A stretch of DNA of 64,000 nt from Roseomonas gilardii (GTDB lineage Bacteria; Pseudomonadota; Alphaproteobacteria; Acetobacterales; Acetobacteraceae), in NCBI RefSeq assembly GCF_001941945.1, contig NZ_CP015583.1, positions 3,676,001 to 3,740,000 of the forward strand, in the 5' to 3' direction. The notes beneath the pieces are model-generated. The model did no database searches and had not been told where the DNA came from. It was given only the letters and a program-made list of their open reading frames with translations. Positions 25,183 through 33,343 of the stretch are shown in pieces. The first letter of the stretch is position 1; each line of letters begins with the position of its first letter. The translations under genes and the position numbers were made by a program.

Positions 25183-26144
25183 AGCCCCCTTCCCCGCGAT
25201 CCGGCTCCCTGCGGTCCGGCCCCGCTCTTTCCGGCTGGTTGGCGGCCCTGGCTTTGCCCGTGCTGCTGCTGGCCGCCATGCCTGTCGCCGCCCAGACGCC
25301 GCACGCCATCCCCGTGACGCTGCGCGGCAACTGGTTCGCCGGTTCCTGCGAGGCACCGGAGGCGATGCTGGCGCTGACCGCCCGCTCCGCTGCGCGGATC
25401 GGCAAGGGCTCCTCGCGGCTCGACCGCTTCACCGCCTTGCGTGACATCCCCGGCTGGCTGCTCGGCACCTCCGAAGGGGTGGAGGCCCCGCGCCTGTTGC
25501 TGCGGGCGCGCGATGCGGGGCTGGAAACGGCGGAGCCCGAGGCCAAGACCCTGGATGCGGGCCTGCCCGGCGATGTCCCGGTGACCGCCTGGCGCCGCTG
25601 CGATCCGCCGCCCCTGGCCTGGATGCTGCGGCATGGCGAAGGGGCGGCCGTGCTGGGCGCGGTGGAGCGGATGGAGGCGGGCTGCGTGCCCGGCACCACC
25701 GCCCTGGCCTGCGCGGAGGCGGTGGTCGCGGCGGCGGACGTGTCGGGCGACCGGCTGCTCGGCCCGGCCGAGATCGCCCGCATCGCACGTGGCCTGGGCT
25801 GGATGATCGCCGTGCGGGCGGGCACGGCGGGGGATGACGACCTGATTTCCGTGGGCGGACCGCTGCTGGGCGGGCTGGCCGCCGCCCGGGTGATGCTGGG
25901 CAGCCTGGATTACGATGGCGACGGCAGGCTTTCGGCCCGGGAACTGGCGCAGGACCGGGGAACCCTCTCCCCCTCGCCCGCCGCCGGGGCAGGCCCTGGT
26001 GTCCTGCCCGGCGCTGCGGCGGGGTCCCCCGCAGGCTCCCCCGCCTTGGGCGCGGCTGCGGGCCGGCCGCTGAAGCTGGACGGGCTGGAACAGGGGGCGG
26101 GGCTGTTGCGGGATCTGCTGGACGGGCTGTTGGGCGGGGGGTAG
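25179..26144 (+). CDS. Exported protein with two EF-hand-like calcium loops
   Basis: A 321-residue protein with a signal peptide (residues 1-39, ending ...MPVAAQ). Two 12-residue EF-hand loops are visible: DVSGDRLLGPAE (187-198, atypical) and DYDGDGRLSARE (244-255, canonical Dx[DS]xDGxxxxxE). The segments between contain cysteines 57, 141, 169 and 178. The last 60 residues are Gly/Pro/Ala rich and end in a short helix with GGG. I do not recognise the family. Its ATG overlaps the stop of the four-repeat protein, so the two are probably made together and may act as a pair outside the membrane. Confidence 0.72.
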   Translation: MKPPSPRSGSLRSGPALSGWLAALALPVLLLAAMPVAAQTPHAIPVTLRGNWFAGSCEAPEAMLALTARSAARIGKGSSRLDRFTALRDIPGWLLGTSEGVEAPRLLLRARDAGLETAEPEAKTLDAGLPGDVPVTAWRRCDPPPLAWMLRHGEGAAVLGAVERMEAGCVPGTTALACAEAVVAAADVSGDRLLGPAEIARIARGLGWMIAVRAGTAGDDDLISVGGPLLGGLAAARVMLGSLDYDGDGRLSARELAQDRGTLSPSPAAGAGPGVLPGAAAGSPAGSPALGAAAGRPLKLDGLEQGAGLLRDLLDGLLGGG

Positions 26145-26390
26145 CCCCCGGCGGGGAGGCGCTGTAACCTCGTGACATTCATCCATGAAGGTAAGTCAGC
26201 CGTCAGTCCTCTGTTCCAGCACCCCCGCCGCCCTGGCCGCATGGCCTTGGCCTCGCTTTTCCGTCGCGCTCCCGCGCCGGCGGACCGGTTCCGGTGCCAC
26301 CACCCCGGCCCGCCCGCCCCCTTCGATCGCGCCACCCCGTCCCGGGCCTGTCCGGCCCCTGGACCCCGGCGCGCTGAGGTCTGAACCGCC

Positions 26391-27152
26391 ATGTCGATGC
26401 TGAATACCGCTGCCGCGGTGCTGCGCTGCTTCTCGCCGGACCATCCGGAACTGACCACCTCCGAGGTGGCGGACCTGCTGCACCTGCCGAAGAGCAACGC
26501 TTCCCGCGTGCTGCGCGCGATGCGGGAGGCCGGCTTCGTCGATGCGGTGCCCGGTTCCCGCCGCTATCGTCCGGGGCTGCTGCATCTCGAACTGGGTCAG
26601 GTCCTGCGAAACGGTTCCGTCCAGTGGCGGGAGGCCCAGGCGGTGCTGCTGCGCCTGTCCCGGCTCGGGCGGCTGAGCGGCGAGGTCAGCCTGCGGGACG
26701 GCGCGGAGGTGGTGCGGCTGCTGCGGATGAAGGACGGCCTGCCGCTGCCCCCGGCGCCCGGATGCGCCCCCGGGCGGGCGCCCGTCTGGGACGATGCGGC
26801 GGGGCTGGCGCTGCTGGCGCGTCTGCCCGAGGCCGCCCTGTCGGCGCTGCTGGCCCAGGTACCGCCGGAACCCGGGGCGGAAGCGGTGGCCCAGGCCGTG
26901 GCGGCGGCGCGGCGGGAAAGCTTCGTGCGCCTGCCGGGGCCGGATGAGCGGCTGGAAAGCCTGGCCTTTGCCGTGCTCGACCCGGCGCGGGAGGAAGCCG
27001 TCGCCATCAGCCTGCTGGTGCCCGACCTCTCCTATCCCGAGGGGCAGAGGCTGCTCCCGGCCATCCTGACCGAGATGCGGAGCCTCGCGGCCCTGATCGG
27101 CGACCGGGACCTGCTGCGCGGCCTCGCCCCGGCCCAGCCCCGGGCCGCCTGA
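26391..27152 (+). CDS. IclR-family transcriptional regulator
   Basis: A 253-residue protein. The N-terminal winged HTH reads LNTAAAVLRCF then LTTSEVADLLHLPKSNASRVLRAMREAGFV (about 4-50). The C-terminal half is the IclR effector domain (AISLLVPDLSYPEGQRLLP near 215). No catabolic operon is adjacent, so its target is unclear; the 246-bp gap before it contains a TTCATCCATGAA dyad at 26178-26189 that could be its site. An MdoH-like gene follows 125 bp downstream. Confidence 0.87.
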   Translation: MSMLNTAAAVLRCFSPDHPELTTSEVADLLHLPKSNASRVLRAMREAGFVDAVPGSRRYRPGLLHLELGQVLRNGSVQWREAQAVLLRLSRLGRLSGEVSLRDGAEVVRLLRMKDGLPLPPAPGCAPGRAPVWDDAAGLALLARLPEAALSALLAQVPPEPGAEAVAQAVAAARRESFVRLPGPDERLESLAFAVLDPAREEAVAISLLVPDLSYPEGQRLLPAILTEMRSLAALIGDRDLLRGLAPAQPRAA

Positions 27153-27277
27153 AGCGGCGCTCCCTGCCCGCCGCGCCGCAGGTCCGGCACCTTGCCATCC
27201 GGAATACCCGGGCGGACGGCAGGAACGCCCTTCCGATACCGGCTGGCCAGGGAGACACGCCTGCGCCAGGAGGAGGC

Positions 27278-28978
27278 GTGCCGCCTGAACCGCCGCGACC
27301 CTCTCTCCGATTCCGACGCCTCTGCTTCGGGCTGTTCTGCGCCCTGACCGGGCTGCTGCTGGCCTGGCTGGCCTGGCGGACGATGGCGCCGGGCGGCTGG
27401 ACGGGGTGGGAGATCCTGGGCTTCGCCGCCTTCGTCGGGCTGCTCCCCTGGGCGGCGCTCAGCGCGGCGAACGGGGTGATCGGAGGGGTCTTGCTGCTGG
27501 GATCGCGCGATCCGGCGGCGGCGGTGATGCCACAGCTCCGCATGGCGCCGATCCACACGCCCCTGGCGCCCCCTGGGCTCAGGACGGGCATCCTCTGCTG
27601 CGTGCGGGACGAGCCGGTGGAAGCCGTGCTGCCGCCGGTGGAACGGCTGCTGGCCGGACTGGAGGCCGCCGGGGTGGGCGGGAGCTTCGTCTTCTGGCTG
27701 CTTTCCGACACGCGCGACGATGCGCTGGCGGCGCAGGAGGCGGCGGGCGTGGCGGCGCTCGCGCTGCGCTTTCCCGGCCGGGCGCATTACCGGCGGCGGC
27801 GCGAGAACACAGGCTTCAAGGCTGGGAACGTGATGGAGTTCCTGGACCGCCATGCCGGGGGACTGGACCTTTTCCTCTGCCTGGACGCGGATTCCGGGAT
27901 GAGCGCCCCGGCGGTGCTGCGGCTGGTCGGCTGCATGGAGGCCGATCCACGCCTGGCTGTGGTGCAGCCGCTGATCGTCGGCCGGCCCGCGGAATCCGCC
28001 TTTCCCCGGCTGTTCCAGTTCGGGATGCGGGCGGGGATGCGGGCCTGGGCCACGGGGCAGGCCTGGTGGCAGGGGGATGACGGGCCCTATTGGGGGCACA
28101 ACGCCGTGCTGCGGATCGCGCCCTTCCGCGCCCACGCCCGGCTGGCGCCGCTGCCGGGCGGGCGGGCCATCCTGTCGCATGACCAGGTGGAGGCGGTGCA
28201 GCTCCAGGCCGCCGGCTGGGGGGTGCGGTGCCTGCCGGTGGAGGAAGGCAGCCTGGAGGGCAACCCACCCACCCTGCCGGATTTCCTGGCGCGCGACGGC
28301 CGCTGGGGCGAGGGGAACATGCAGTACTGGCGCCTGCTGTTCCGCCCGGGGCTGCGGGCCATGGGGCGGTGGCAGCTCCTGCAGGCGATCCTGCTCTTCG
28401 CCGGGGCGCCGCTCTGGGTGCTGCTGGCCGTGGCGGCGGTGGGCAACGTGGCCAACGGCGGCGGCGAGGCCACGCCCCGCGCGGCCCTGGCCCTGCTTCT
28501 GGCGGCGACCTGGCTCTGCACCTATGCGCCGAAGCTGATGGGCTATGCCGAGTTGCTGCTCCGCCCGGGCCGGGCAGTGCCCTATGGGGGGCGGGGCGCC
28601 GTGCTGCGGGGCGCGGGGGCGGAAATCCTGTTCACCACCCTGCTCGACCCGGTCAGCCTGCTGAACAAGGCGATGGTGCTGATCGCCCTGCCCTTCGGGC
28701 GCCGGGGCGGCTGGGGGGTGCAGCAGCGCGCGGCGCGGGGGCTACGGGTGCAGGAGGCGCTGCGCCTGCTCTGGCCGCATACGCTGCTGGGCATCCTCCT
28801 GCTGCTGTTGCTGGGGCTGCATTCCCTGGGCGCGCTTCTCTGGGGCCTGCCCTTCCTGCTGGGTCTCGCCCTGGCCGTGCCCTTCTGCCTGCTGACAGCC
28901 GATCCATGCTTTTCCGCCCTGCTGCGCCGCCACGGGATCGCGGCAACGCCGGAGGAACGGGCCGGCAGCCCGGAATGA
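27278..28978 (+). CDS. MdoH/OpgH-like glucan glucosyltransferase
   Basis: A 566-residue membrane glycosyltransferase of family GT2. Two helices (about 12-34 and 43-65) precede the catalytic domain: CVRDEPVEAV, LCLDADSGM (DxD metal site near 205), LSHDQVEAVQLQAAGWGV (acceptor-site Asp) and GNMQYWRLLF (Q-x-x-R-W-like). Several helices form the C-terminus. MdoH builds beta-1,2-linked osmoregulated periplasmic glucans from UDP-glucose. It is shorter than the E. coli protein (about 850), and no mdoG partner is here. The GTG at 27278 follows CCAGGAGGAGGC, a strong ribosome site. Confidence 0.83.
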   Translation: MPPEPPRPSLRFRRLCFGLFCALTGLLLAWLAWRTMAPGGWTGWEILGFAAFVGLLPWAALSAANGVIGGVLLLGSRDPAAAVMPQLRMAPIHTPLAPPGLRTGILCCVRDEPVEAVLPPVERLLAGLEAAGVGGSFVFWLLSDTRDDALAAQEAAGVAALALRFPGRAHYRRRRENTGFKAGNVMEFLDRHAGGLDLFLCLDADSGMSAPAVLRLVGCMEADPRLAVVQPLIVGRPAESAFPRLFQFGMRAGMRAWATGQAWWQGDDGPYWGHNAVLRIAPFRAHARLAPLPGGRAILSHDQVEAVQLQAAGWGVRCLPVEEGSLEGNPPTLPDFLARDGRWGEGNMQYWRLLFRPGLRAMGRWQLLQAILLFAGAPLWVLLAVAAVGNVANGGGEATPRAALALLLAATWLCTYAPKLMGYAELLLRPGRAVPYGGRGAVLRGAGAEILFTTLLDPVSLLNKAMVLIALPFGRRGGWGVQQRAARGLRVQEALRLLWPHTLLGILLLLLLGLHSLGALLWGLPFLLGLALAVPFCLLTADPCFSALLRRHGIAATPEERAGSPE

Positions 28979-29035
28979 TGCGGGCGCCGGCCGAAGGCCT
29001 GGGTCGCGCCTTGCGCGTCCGGCGTTGCGCCGTCC

Positions 29036-29344
29036 CTGGGGAAAGGCTCCGCCTTTCCCCAGACCCCTATCCGCCAGGACCCTGCGGGCCCTGAACCCGA
29101 TGAGTTGGCGCTCGCTGCGGTCGGATCGCGCCGGAGAGCCATGCTCTCCGGCGGGCTGTCGGCGCCACCAGCGCGGGCAGGATGCTTTCCTGCTTTTCGG
29201 GAGCCCCGCGTCTCCACCTGTTCCCAGGGATCGGGCGACAGGCCAATGGCTCTCACCGGCGCCCACTCAAGGCGGGGTCCGGGGACCGGCTTCGGTTCCC
29301 GGCGGTGAGGGGGTCCGGGCGGAGAGGCAGGGCCTCTCCCCCGG
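29036..29344 (+). repeat. Intergenic repeat element, copy A (about 310 bp, three stem-loops)
   Basis: This gene-free stretch between mdoH-like and rph matches copy B (52994-53306) in reverse complement, about 93% identical by eye. Three hairpins are conserved: a left end of 12 bp (29036-29047 with 29051-29062), a centre CCGGAGAGC/GCTCTCCGG (29131-29151), and a right end with GGAGAGGC/GCCTCTCC and one bulge (29315-29344). Differences between copies change amino acids freely in every frame, so it is not coding. There are no flanking target duplications I can see. Confidence 0.85.
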
Positions 29345-29431
29345 GGGCTGGCCATGGAGCGCAACCCGGCCGGGCAAGGCGCCACCGTTGCTCCGGCGAT
29401 GGCGGGGGCCGTGCCTTTGCCGGATCGGCGG

Positions 29432-29437
29432 TTGACA
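29432..29437 (+). promoter_or_regulatory. Possible -35 of the rph promoter
   Basis: A consensus TTGACA sits 47 bases upstream of the rph start, between the repeat element and the gene. The region about 17 bases downstream (GATGCC) is a poor -10, so only the -35 half is convincing. Confidence 0.35.
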
Positions 29438-29483
29438 CACGGTCCTGTCGCGCGGATGCCTCGACCGGATGACGGAGTTTTCC

Positions 29484-30215
29484 ATGACGCGCCCCTCTGG
29501 CCGCGCCCCCGACGCGTTGCGCCCTGTTTCCATCGAACCCGGCGTGGCCCGCCATGCGGAGGGCTCCTGCCGCATCCGCATGGGCCTGACCGAGGTGCTC
29601 TGCACCGCCAGCGTGGAGGGACGGGTGCCCGGCTTCCTGCGCGGCAAGGGGCAGGGCTGGGTGACGGCGGAATACGGCATGCTGCCCCGCGCCACGCACC
29701 AGCGCGGCGACCGGGAGGCAGCGAAGGGGAAGCAGTCCGGCCGCACGCAGGAGATCCAGCGCCTGATCGGCCGTTCGCTGCGCGCCGTGACCGACCGTGC
29801 CGCCATGGGCGAGATGAGCGTGGTGCTGGACTGCGACGTGCTGACCGCCGATGGCGGCACCCGCTGCGCCGCCATCACCGGCGCCTGGGTGGCGCTGCAC
29901 CTGGCCTTCGAGCATTGCCGGCGGATGCGCATCCTGTCGCGCAACCCGCTGACCGGGCATGTGGCCGCGGTCTCGGCCGGGCTGTGGCAGGGCGAGGCGG
30001 TGCTCGACCTCGACTATGCCGAGGACAGCGCCGCCGAGGCGGACGCCAATTTCGTGCTGACCGACGCTGGCGGGATCGTCGAGATCCAGGCCACGGCGGA
30101 GGCCGCGCCCTTCACCGGGGAGCAGTTCGACGGCCTGCTGGCCCTGGCGCGGCGTGGCACGGAGGAGCTCTTCGCCGCGCAACGGCGGGCCATCGGCGAA
30201 GGAGCCAAGGCATGA
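29484..30215 (+). CDS. rph: Ribonuclease PH
   Basis: A 243-residue phosphorolytic 3'-5' exoribonuclease that trims tRNA 3' ends using phosphate. Characteristic stretches are [18 protein letters not shown] at the start, [20 protein letters not shown] (about 65-85, containing RNA and phosphate contacts) and [17 protein letters not shown]. The start at 29484 follows GGAG six bases upstream; the alternative ATG 29469 adds five residues and has no ribosome site. It overlaps rdgB by 4 bp, a common pairing in alphaproteobacteria. Confidence 0.96.
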   Translation: MTRPSGRAPDALRPVSIEPGVARHAEGSCRIRMGLTEVLCTASVEGRVPGFLRGKGQGWVTAEYGMLPRATHQRGDREAAKGKQSGRTQEIQRLIGRSLRAVTDRAAMGEMSVVLDCDVLTADGGTRCAAITGAWVALHLAFEHCRRMRILSRNPLTGHVAAVSAGLWQGEAVLDLDYAEDSAAEADANFVLTDAGGIVEIQATAEAAPFTGEQFDGLLALARRGTEELFAAQRRAIGEGAKA

Positions 30216-30838
30216 CCCGCCGCCTGACGGAGAAGCGCCTGATCCTGGCCACCCACAATGCCGGCAAGGTGCGCGAGGTCGCGGCCCTGCTGGCGCCCTG
30301 GGGGCTGGAGGTAACGGGCGTGGGCGATCTTGGCCTGCCGGAGCCGGAGGAAACGGAGACCAGCTTCCTCGGCAATGCCCGGATCAAGGCCCTGGCCGCC
30401 GCCATGGCCACGGGGCAGGTGGCGCTGGCCGATGATTCCGGCTTCTCGGTCGCAGCGCTGGACGGGATGCCGGGAGTCTGGACCGCCGACTGGGCGAAGC
30501 AGCCGGACGGCACGCGCGACTATGCCAAGGCCATGGCCGAGGTCGCCCGCAAGGCCGGCGAGGCCGATCCGGAAGGCAAGGACCGTGGCGCCTGGTTCTC
30601 CTGCGCCCTGGTGCTCGCCTGGCCGGACGGGCACACGGAAGGCTTCCTGGGCGAGGCGCATGGCACCTGGATCTGGCCGGGCCGGGGCACGGAGGGACAT
30701 GGCTATGACCCGATCTTCGTGCCGGCCGGGGAGACGCTGAGCTTCGCCGAGATGGACCCGGCACGGAAGAACGCGATCAGCCACCGCGCCCGCGCCTTCG
30801 CCCTGCTGGCCGAGGCCTGCCTGCCGCCGCTGCGCTGA
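30212..30838 (+). CDS. rdgB: Non-canonical purine NTP pyrophosphatase (RdgB/HAM1)
   Basis: A 208-residue cytoplasmic enzyme that hydrolyses ITP, dITP and XTP to monophosphates, keeping deaminated purines out of nucleic acids. Family marks: [16 protein letters not shown] (nucleotide entry), [23 protein letters not shown] and [10 protein letters not shown], with ISHRARA near the end. The ATG overlaps the rph stop (ATGA). The open frame extends far upstream antisense to nothing real; the rph overlap defines the start. Confidence 0.96.
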   Translation: MTRRLTEKRLILATHNAGKVREVAALLAPWGLEVTGVGDLGLPEPEETETSFLGNARIKALAAAMATGQVALADDSGFSVAALDGMPGVWTADWAKQPDGTRDYAKAMAEVARKAGEADPEGKDRGAWFSCALVLAWPDGHTEGFLGEAHGTWIWPGRGTEGHGYDPIFVPAGETLSFAEMDPARKNAISHRARAFALLAEACLPPLR

Positions 30839-30877
30839 GGCAGAGGGCGGAGCGGCCGCCATGGACCGGGGGCCGGC

Positions 30878-32044
30878 CTACCGCGCCGTCTCCTTCGGCG
30901 GGTAGAAGGCGAAGCTCACGGGCTTCGGCACGGTCAGCGAATTCGCCGTGCCGGTGAGCCTGCCGGACACCGCGTCCACCGCGAACTGGGTGACGGTGCC
31001 GGACGCCTCGTTGGCCACCAGCATCCAGCGCCCCGAGGGATCGATCGCGAAGCTCCACGGGGAATGGCCGCCCGCGGGCACGCGCTGCACCTCGCTCAGT
31101 GCCCCCGACATCCCGTCCACCGCATAGGCCACGAGGCTGTCGGAAGCACGGCTGGACACGTACAGGAAGCTGCCGTCGCCGGAGATGGCGATCTCCGCCG
31201 AACTTCTTTCGGTGCCGCCAGGGGGATCGATATCGGTGCGGGACAGCAGTGTCAGGCGGCCCTCCCGCGCGTCCCAGCGATAGACATGGACCTCGCCGGT
31301 CAGCTCGGTGTTGACGAAGGCGAAGCGGCCGTCCGGCGAGAAGACCAGATGGCGCGGTCCGGAACCGGGCGGCAGGACCTCCGCCGCGGGGCCATCCGGC
31401 GACAGCGCCCCCGTCGCCGGATCGAGGCGATGGATGAAGATGCGGTCCGCCCCCAGATCGGGCACGAGCAGGAAGTTGCCGCCCGGATCGACGACGGCCG
31501 CATGGGCATGCGGCCCCTTCTGCCGGCGATGCGGGCCGGAACCGGCATGGGCCTGGACGGAACGCAGGCCCGCCAGCGAGCCATCCGCCAGCACCGGGAT
31601 CGCGCTCACCCGGCCATCCCCGTAATTCGCCACGAACAGGGTTCCCGACCCGGCCCCGTAGGCCAAGTGCGTCGCGCCGCCCCCGCCGGAATCCACGCGG
31701 CTCAGCGGGGTGAGCCGTCCTGTCGGAACATCGATCGAGAAGCTCTGGACGCCGGCCTGGGACTTGCCGTCATTCCCGGTCTCGCTGACCGAATAGAGGA
31801 CCGACCGCTCGGGATCGCTGACCTGCCATGTCGGCCGCTCGATCCGCGCCGCGAGGACCGGACCCGCCAGGGCGCCTGTGGCCGGATCGAGGCGGGCCAG
31901 GAAAATTCCCTCCCCGGGGCCCGAACCCCCATGCGTGCCGATATAGACCAGCGTCCCGCCGGCATCCTGCGCACGGGGCGACGGGACGCCGCCGGCCAGG
32001 AGCCCGGCCGAGAGGAGTAGGATATTCGCCCGCCGGCTCATCAT
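30878..32044 (-). CDS. Exported seven-bladed beta-propeller lactonase (6-phosphogluconolactonase-like)
   Basis: A 388-residue protein with a signal peptide (MMSRRANILLLSAGLLAGG, cleavage after PRAQ). The mature part has repeated propeller blades (GTHGGSGPGEGIFLARLDPATG, then PSGRWMLVANEASGTV near the end) of the Pgl/YbhE lactonase family, which also includes carboxy-muconate cyclases. A periplasmic position argues against a role in the pentose phosphate route. It lies 57 bp after the ring-cleaving dioxygenase gene on the same strand, so a lactone made in aromatic breakdown is a plausible substrate. GGAGGT precedes the start by eight bases. Confidence 0.85.
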   Translation of the reverse strand: MMSRRANILLLSAGLLAGGVPSPRAQDAGGTLVYIGTHGGSGPGEGIFLARLDPATGALAGPVLAARIERPTWQVSDPERSVLYSVSETGNDGKSQAGVQSFSIDVPTGRLTPLSRVDSGGGGATHLAYGAGSGTLFVANYGDGRVSAIPVLADGSLAGLRSVQAHAGSGPHRRQKGPHAHAAVVDPGGNFLLVPDLGADRIFIHRLDPATGALSPDGPAAEVLPPGSGPRHLVFSPDGRFAFVNTELTGEVHVYRWDAREGRLTLLSRTDIDPPGGTERSSAEIAISGDGSFLYVSSRASDSLVAYAVDGMSGALSEVQRVPAGGHSPWSFAIDPSGRWMLVANEASGTVTQFAVDAVSGRLTGTANSLTVPKPVSFAFYPPKETAR

Positions 32045-32101
32045 GGGATGGCACCTCCGAAGATCGCGGCCCATCGCATTCCCGCGCCGGGCCCACAGGG
32101 A

Positions 32102-33091
32102 TCAGGTGCCGCTCAGGGACGTCCAACGGGCGAGCGGGCCGCCCGCCGGCTCGATGCCGGTGAAGTGCGTCATCTGTTCCCGCCACTGCTGCGGCGGGCC
32201 GCCGCCCCAGGGCACCAGCGAGACGCCCTGGGTCGAATCCCAGGCATTCGGCACGTCCTCCGGGTCCATGAACTGCATGGGGGGCAGGATGAACTCGATC
32301 CGGTGCCCGTCGGGATCGCGGAAATAGAGGAAGACGCCGTTCGGCGGGCCATGCCGGCCCGGCCCGTGCTCGACATCGCGGCCATAGCCGAGATTCCCGG
32401 CGATGTCGGCCGCCCGGAGCATCGTCTGCAGGTCGGAGACGACGAAGGCCACGTGGTGCAGGCGCGGCCCGGCGGCCTGCGCCAGGACGAGGTCGTGCGG
32501 GTTGTTCTTGCGCGTGAGGAAGATGCTCAGCAGCTTGCCGGTCTCGACATGGGTCGTGTACTTCGAGGGGCGGAAGCCCAGCGCCATGAACTTCGCCACG
32601 GTGCCCGGCACGTCCGGCACGGCGCACTGGTAGTGATCGAGCCGGAGTGCCCGTCCTCCCTTCTGCGCCGGGAAGTTGTTGAGCAGGCGCGGCAGCACCG
32701 GCATGGAGGAGCACAGCTCGATCGGCGGCGTCCCCGGGCCGAAGGAGGTGAGCAGCGTCGGGCCCTGATGGGCGCGCTCGACGAATTCGGCACTGCCGCC
32801 GGCGGCGATGAAATGGTCGCGCGCGCGGTGCAGGTCGTCCTCGGAGGCGACGCGCATCCCCAGGCATTCGGCGGAAGGGCCGTCCTCCGACGCGACGAGA
32901 ACGACGCTGTGATGGCAGCTTTCCTCGATGCCACGCAGATAGGCGACGCCACCTTCCTGGTCGCTGACGACCATGCCGAGCACCTCGGTGTAGAAGCGGA
33001 GGCTCTTGTCCAGGTCCCCGACGCGATACCGCACATGGCTCGACCGCGTGATGTTGAAGGGCGGCGAAAGCTCTACCTTCGGAATGGACAC
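32102..33091 (-). CDS. Extradiol (type I, VOC fold) ring-cleavage dioxygenase
   Basis: A 329-residue protein with two glyoxalase/bleomycin-type modules (about 17-125 and 150-270), like catechol 2,3-dioxygenase. The iron ligands of the second module are visible: His153 (LDHYQCAV), His212 or 213 (LHHVAFVV) and Glu266 in FLYFRDPDGHRIEF, which fits the extradiol signature. Such enzymes open catechols next to the hydroxyls using O2. The GTG at 33091 follows AGGAGG by five bases and replaces a spurious 60-residue extension. With the lactonase and LigJ genes nearby it is the likely ring-opening step of the island. Confidence 0.88.
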   Translation of the reverse strand: MSIPKVELSPPFNITRSSHVRYRVGDLDKSLRFYTEVLGMVVSDQEGGVAYLRGIEESCHHSVVLVASEDGPSAECLGMRVASEDDLHRARDHFIAAGGSAEFVERAHQGPTLLTSFGPGTPPIELCSSMPVLPRLLNNFPAQKGGRALRLDHYQCAVPDVPGTVAKFMALGFRPSKYTTHVETGKLLSIFLTRKNNPHDLVLAQAAGPRLHHVAFVVSDLQTMLRAADIAGNLGYGRDVEHGPGRHGPPNGVFLYFRDPDGHRIEFILPPMQFMDPEDVPNAWDSTQGVSLVPWGGGPPQQWREQMTHFTGIEPAGGPLARWTSLSGT

Positions 33092-33276
33092 TCGATCCTC
33101 CTGACACACTGTTCTCCGGCGCGCTGCTGGGAAGCCCACCGGATGAGAATTTCCGGCACCAGGAACCGGCCCTCCATGGCCGGGAGGCGTGGATTCCTCC
33201 CGCATCGCGCCATGCGGGGATGGCCGGACCGGCCCGCGCCGCTGCCGCAAGCTATCAGCGGCGGGACGCAACGGCC

Positions 33277-33295
33277 CGATTGATTCCCGGGCCGG
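33277..33295 (+). promoter_or_regulatory. Shared intergenic 12-mer (copy 1)
   Basis: CGATTGATTCCC followed by GGGCCGG lies in the gap between the dioxygenase and LysR genes. The same 12-mer followed by CGGCCG occurs at 44509-44526, upstream of the aldolase operon. A common regulatory site is possible but unproven. Confidence 0.3.
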
Positions 33296-33343
33296 CGCGA
33301 TCGGTTGTCGCAGGCCGCGATGTCCGCGTGGCCCATCGCGGCG

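Noticed and set aside
22772-25825. A 1017-codon minus-strand frame containing tctC
   Set aside because: Its first two thirds run antisense through two well-supported exported-protein genes and read as Arg/Pro/Ala-rich text. Only the last 327 residues are TctC, with a signal peptide that fixes the start.
28742-29266. Frames shared by both copies of the 310-bp repeat, e.g. one starting MGAGES
   Set aside because: Although the same text appears in both copies, differences change amino acids as often as not and other frames are equally conserved, so it is not a gene.
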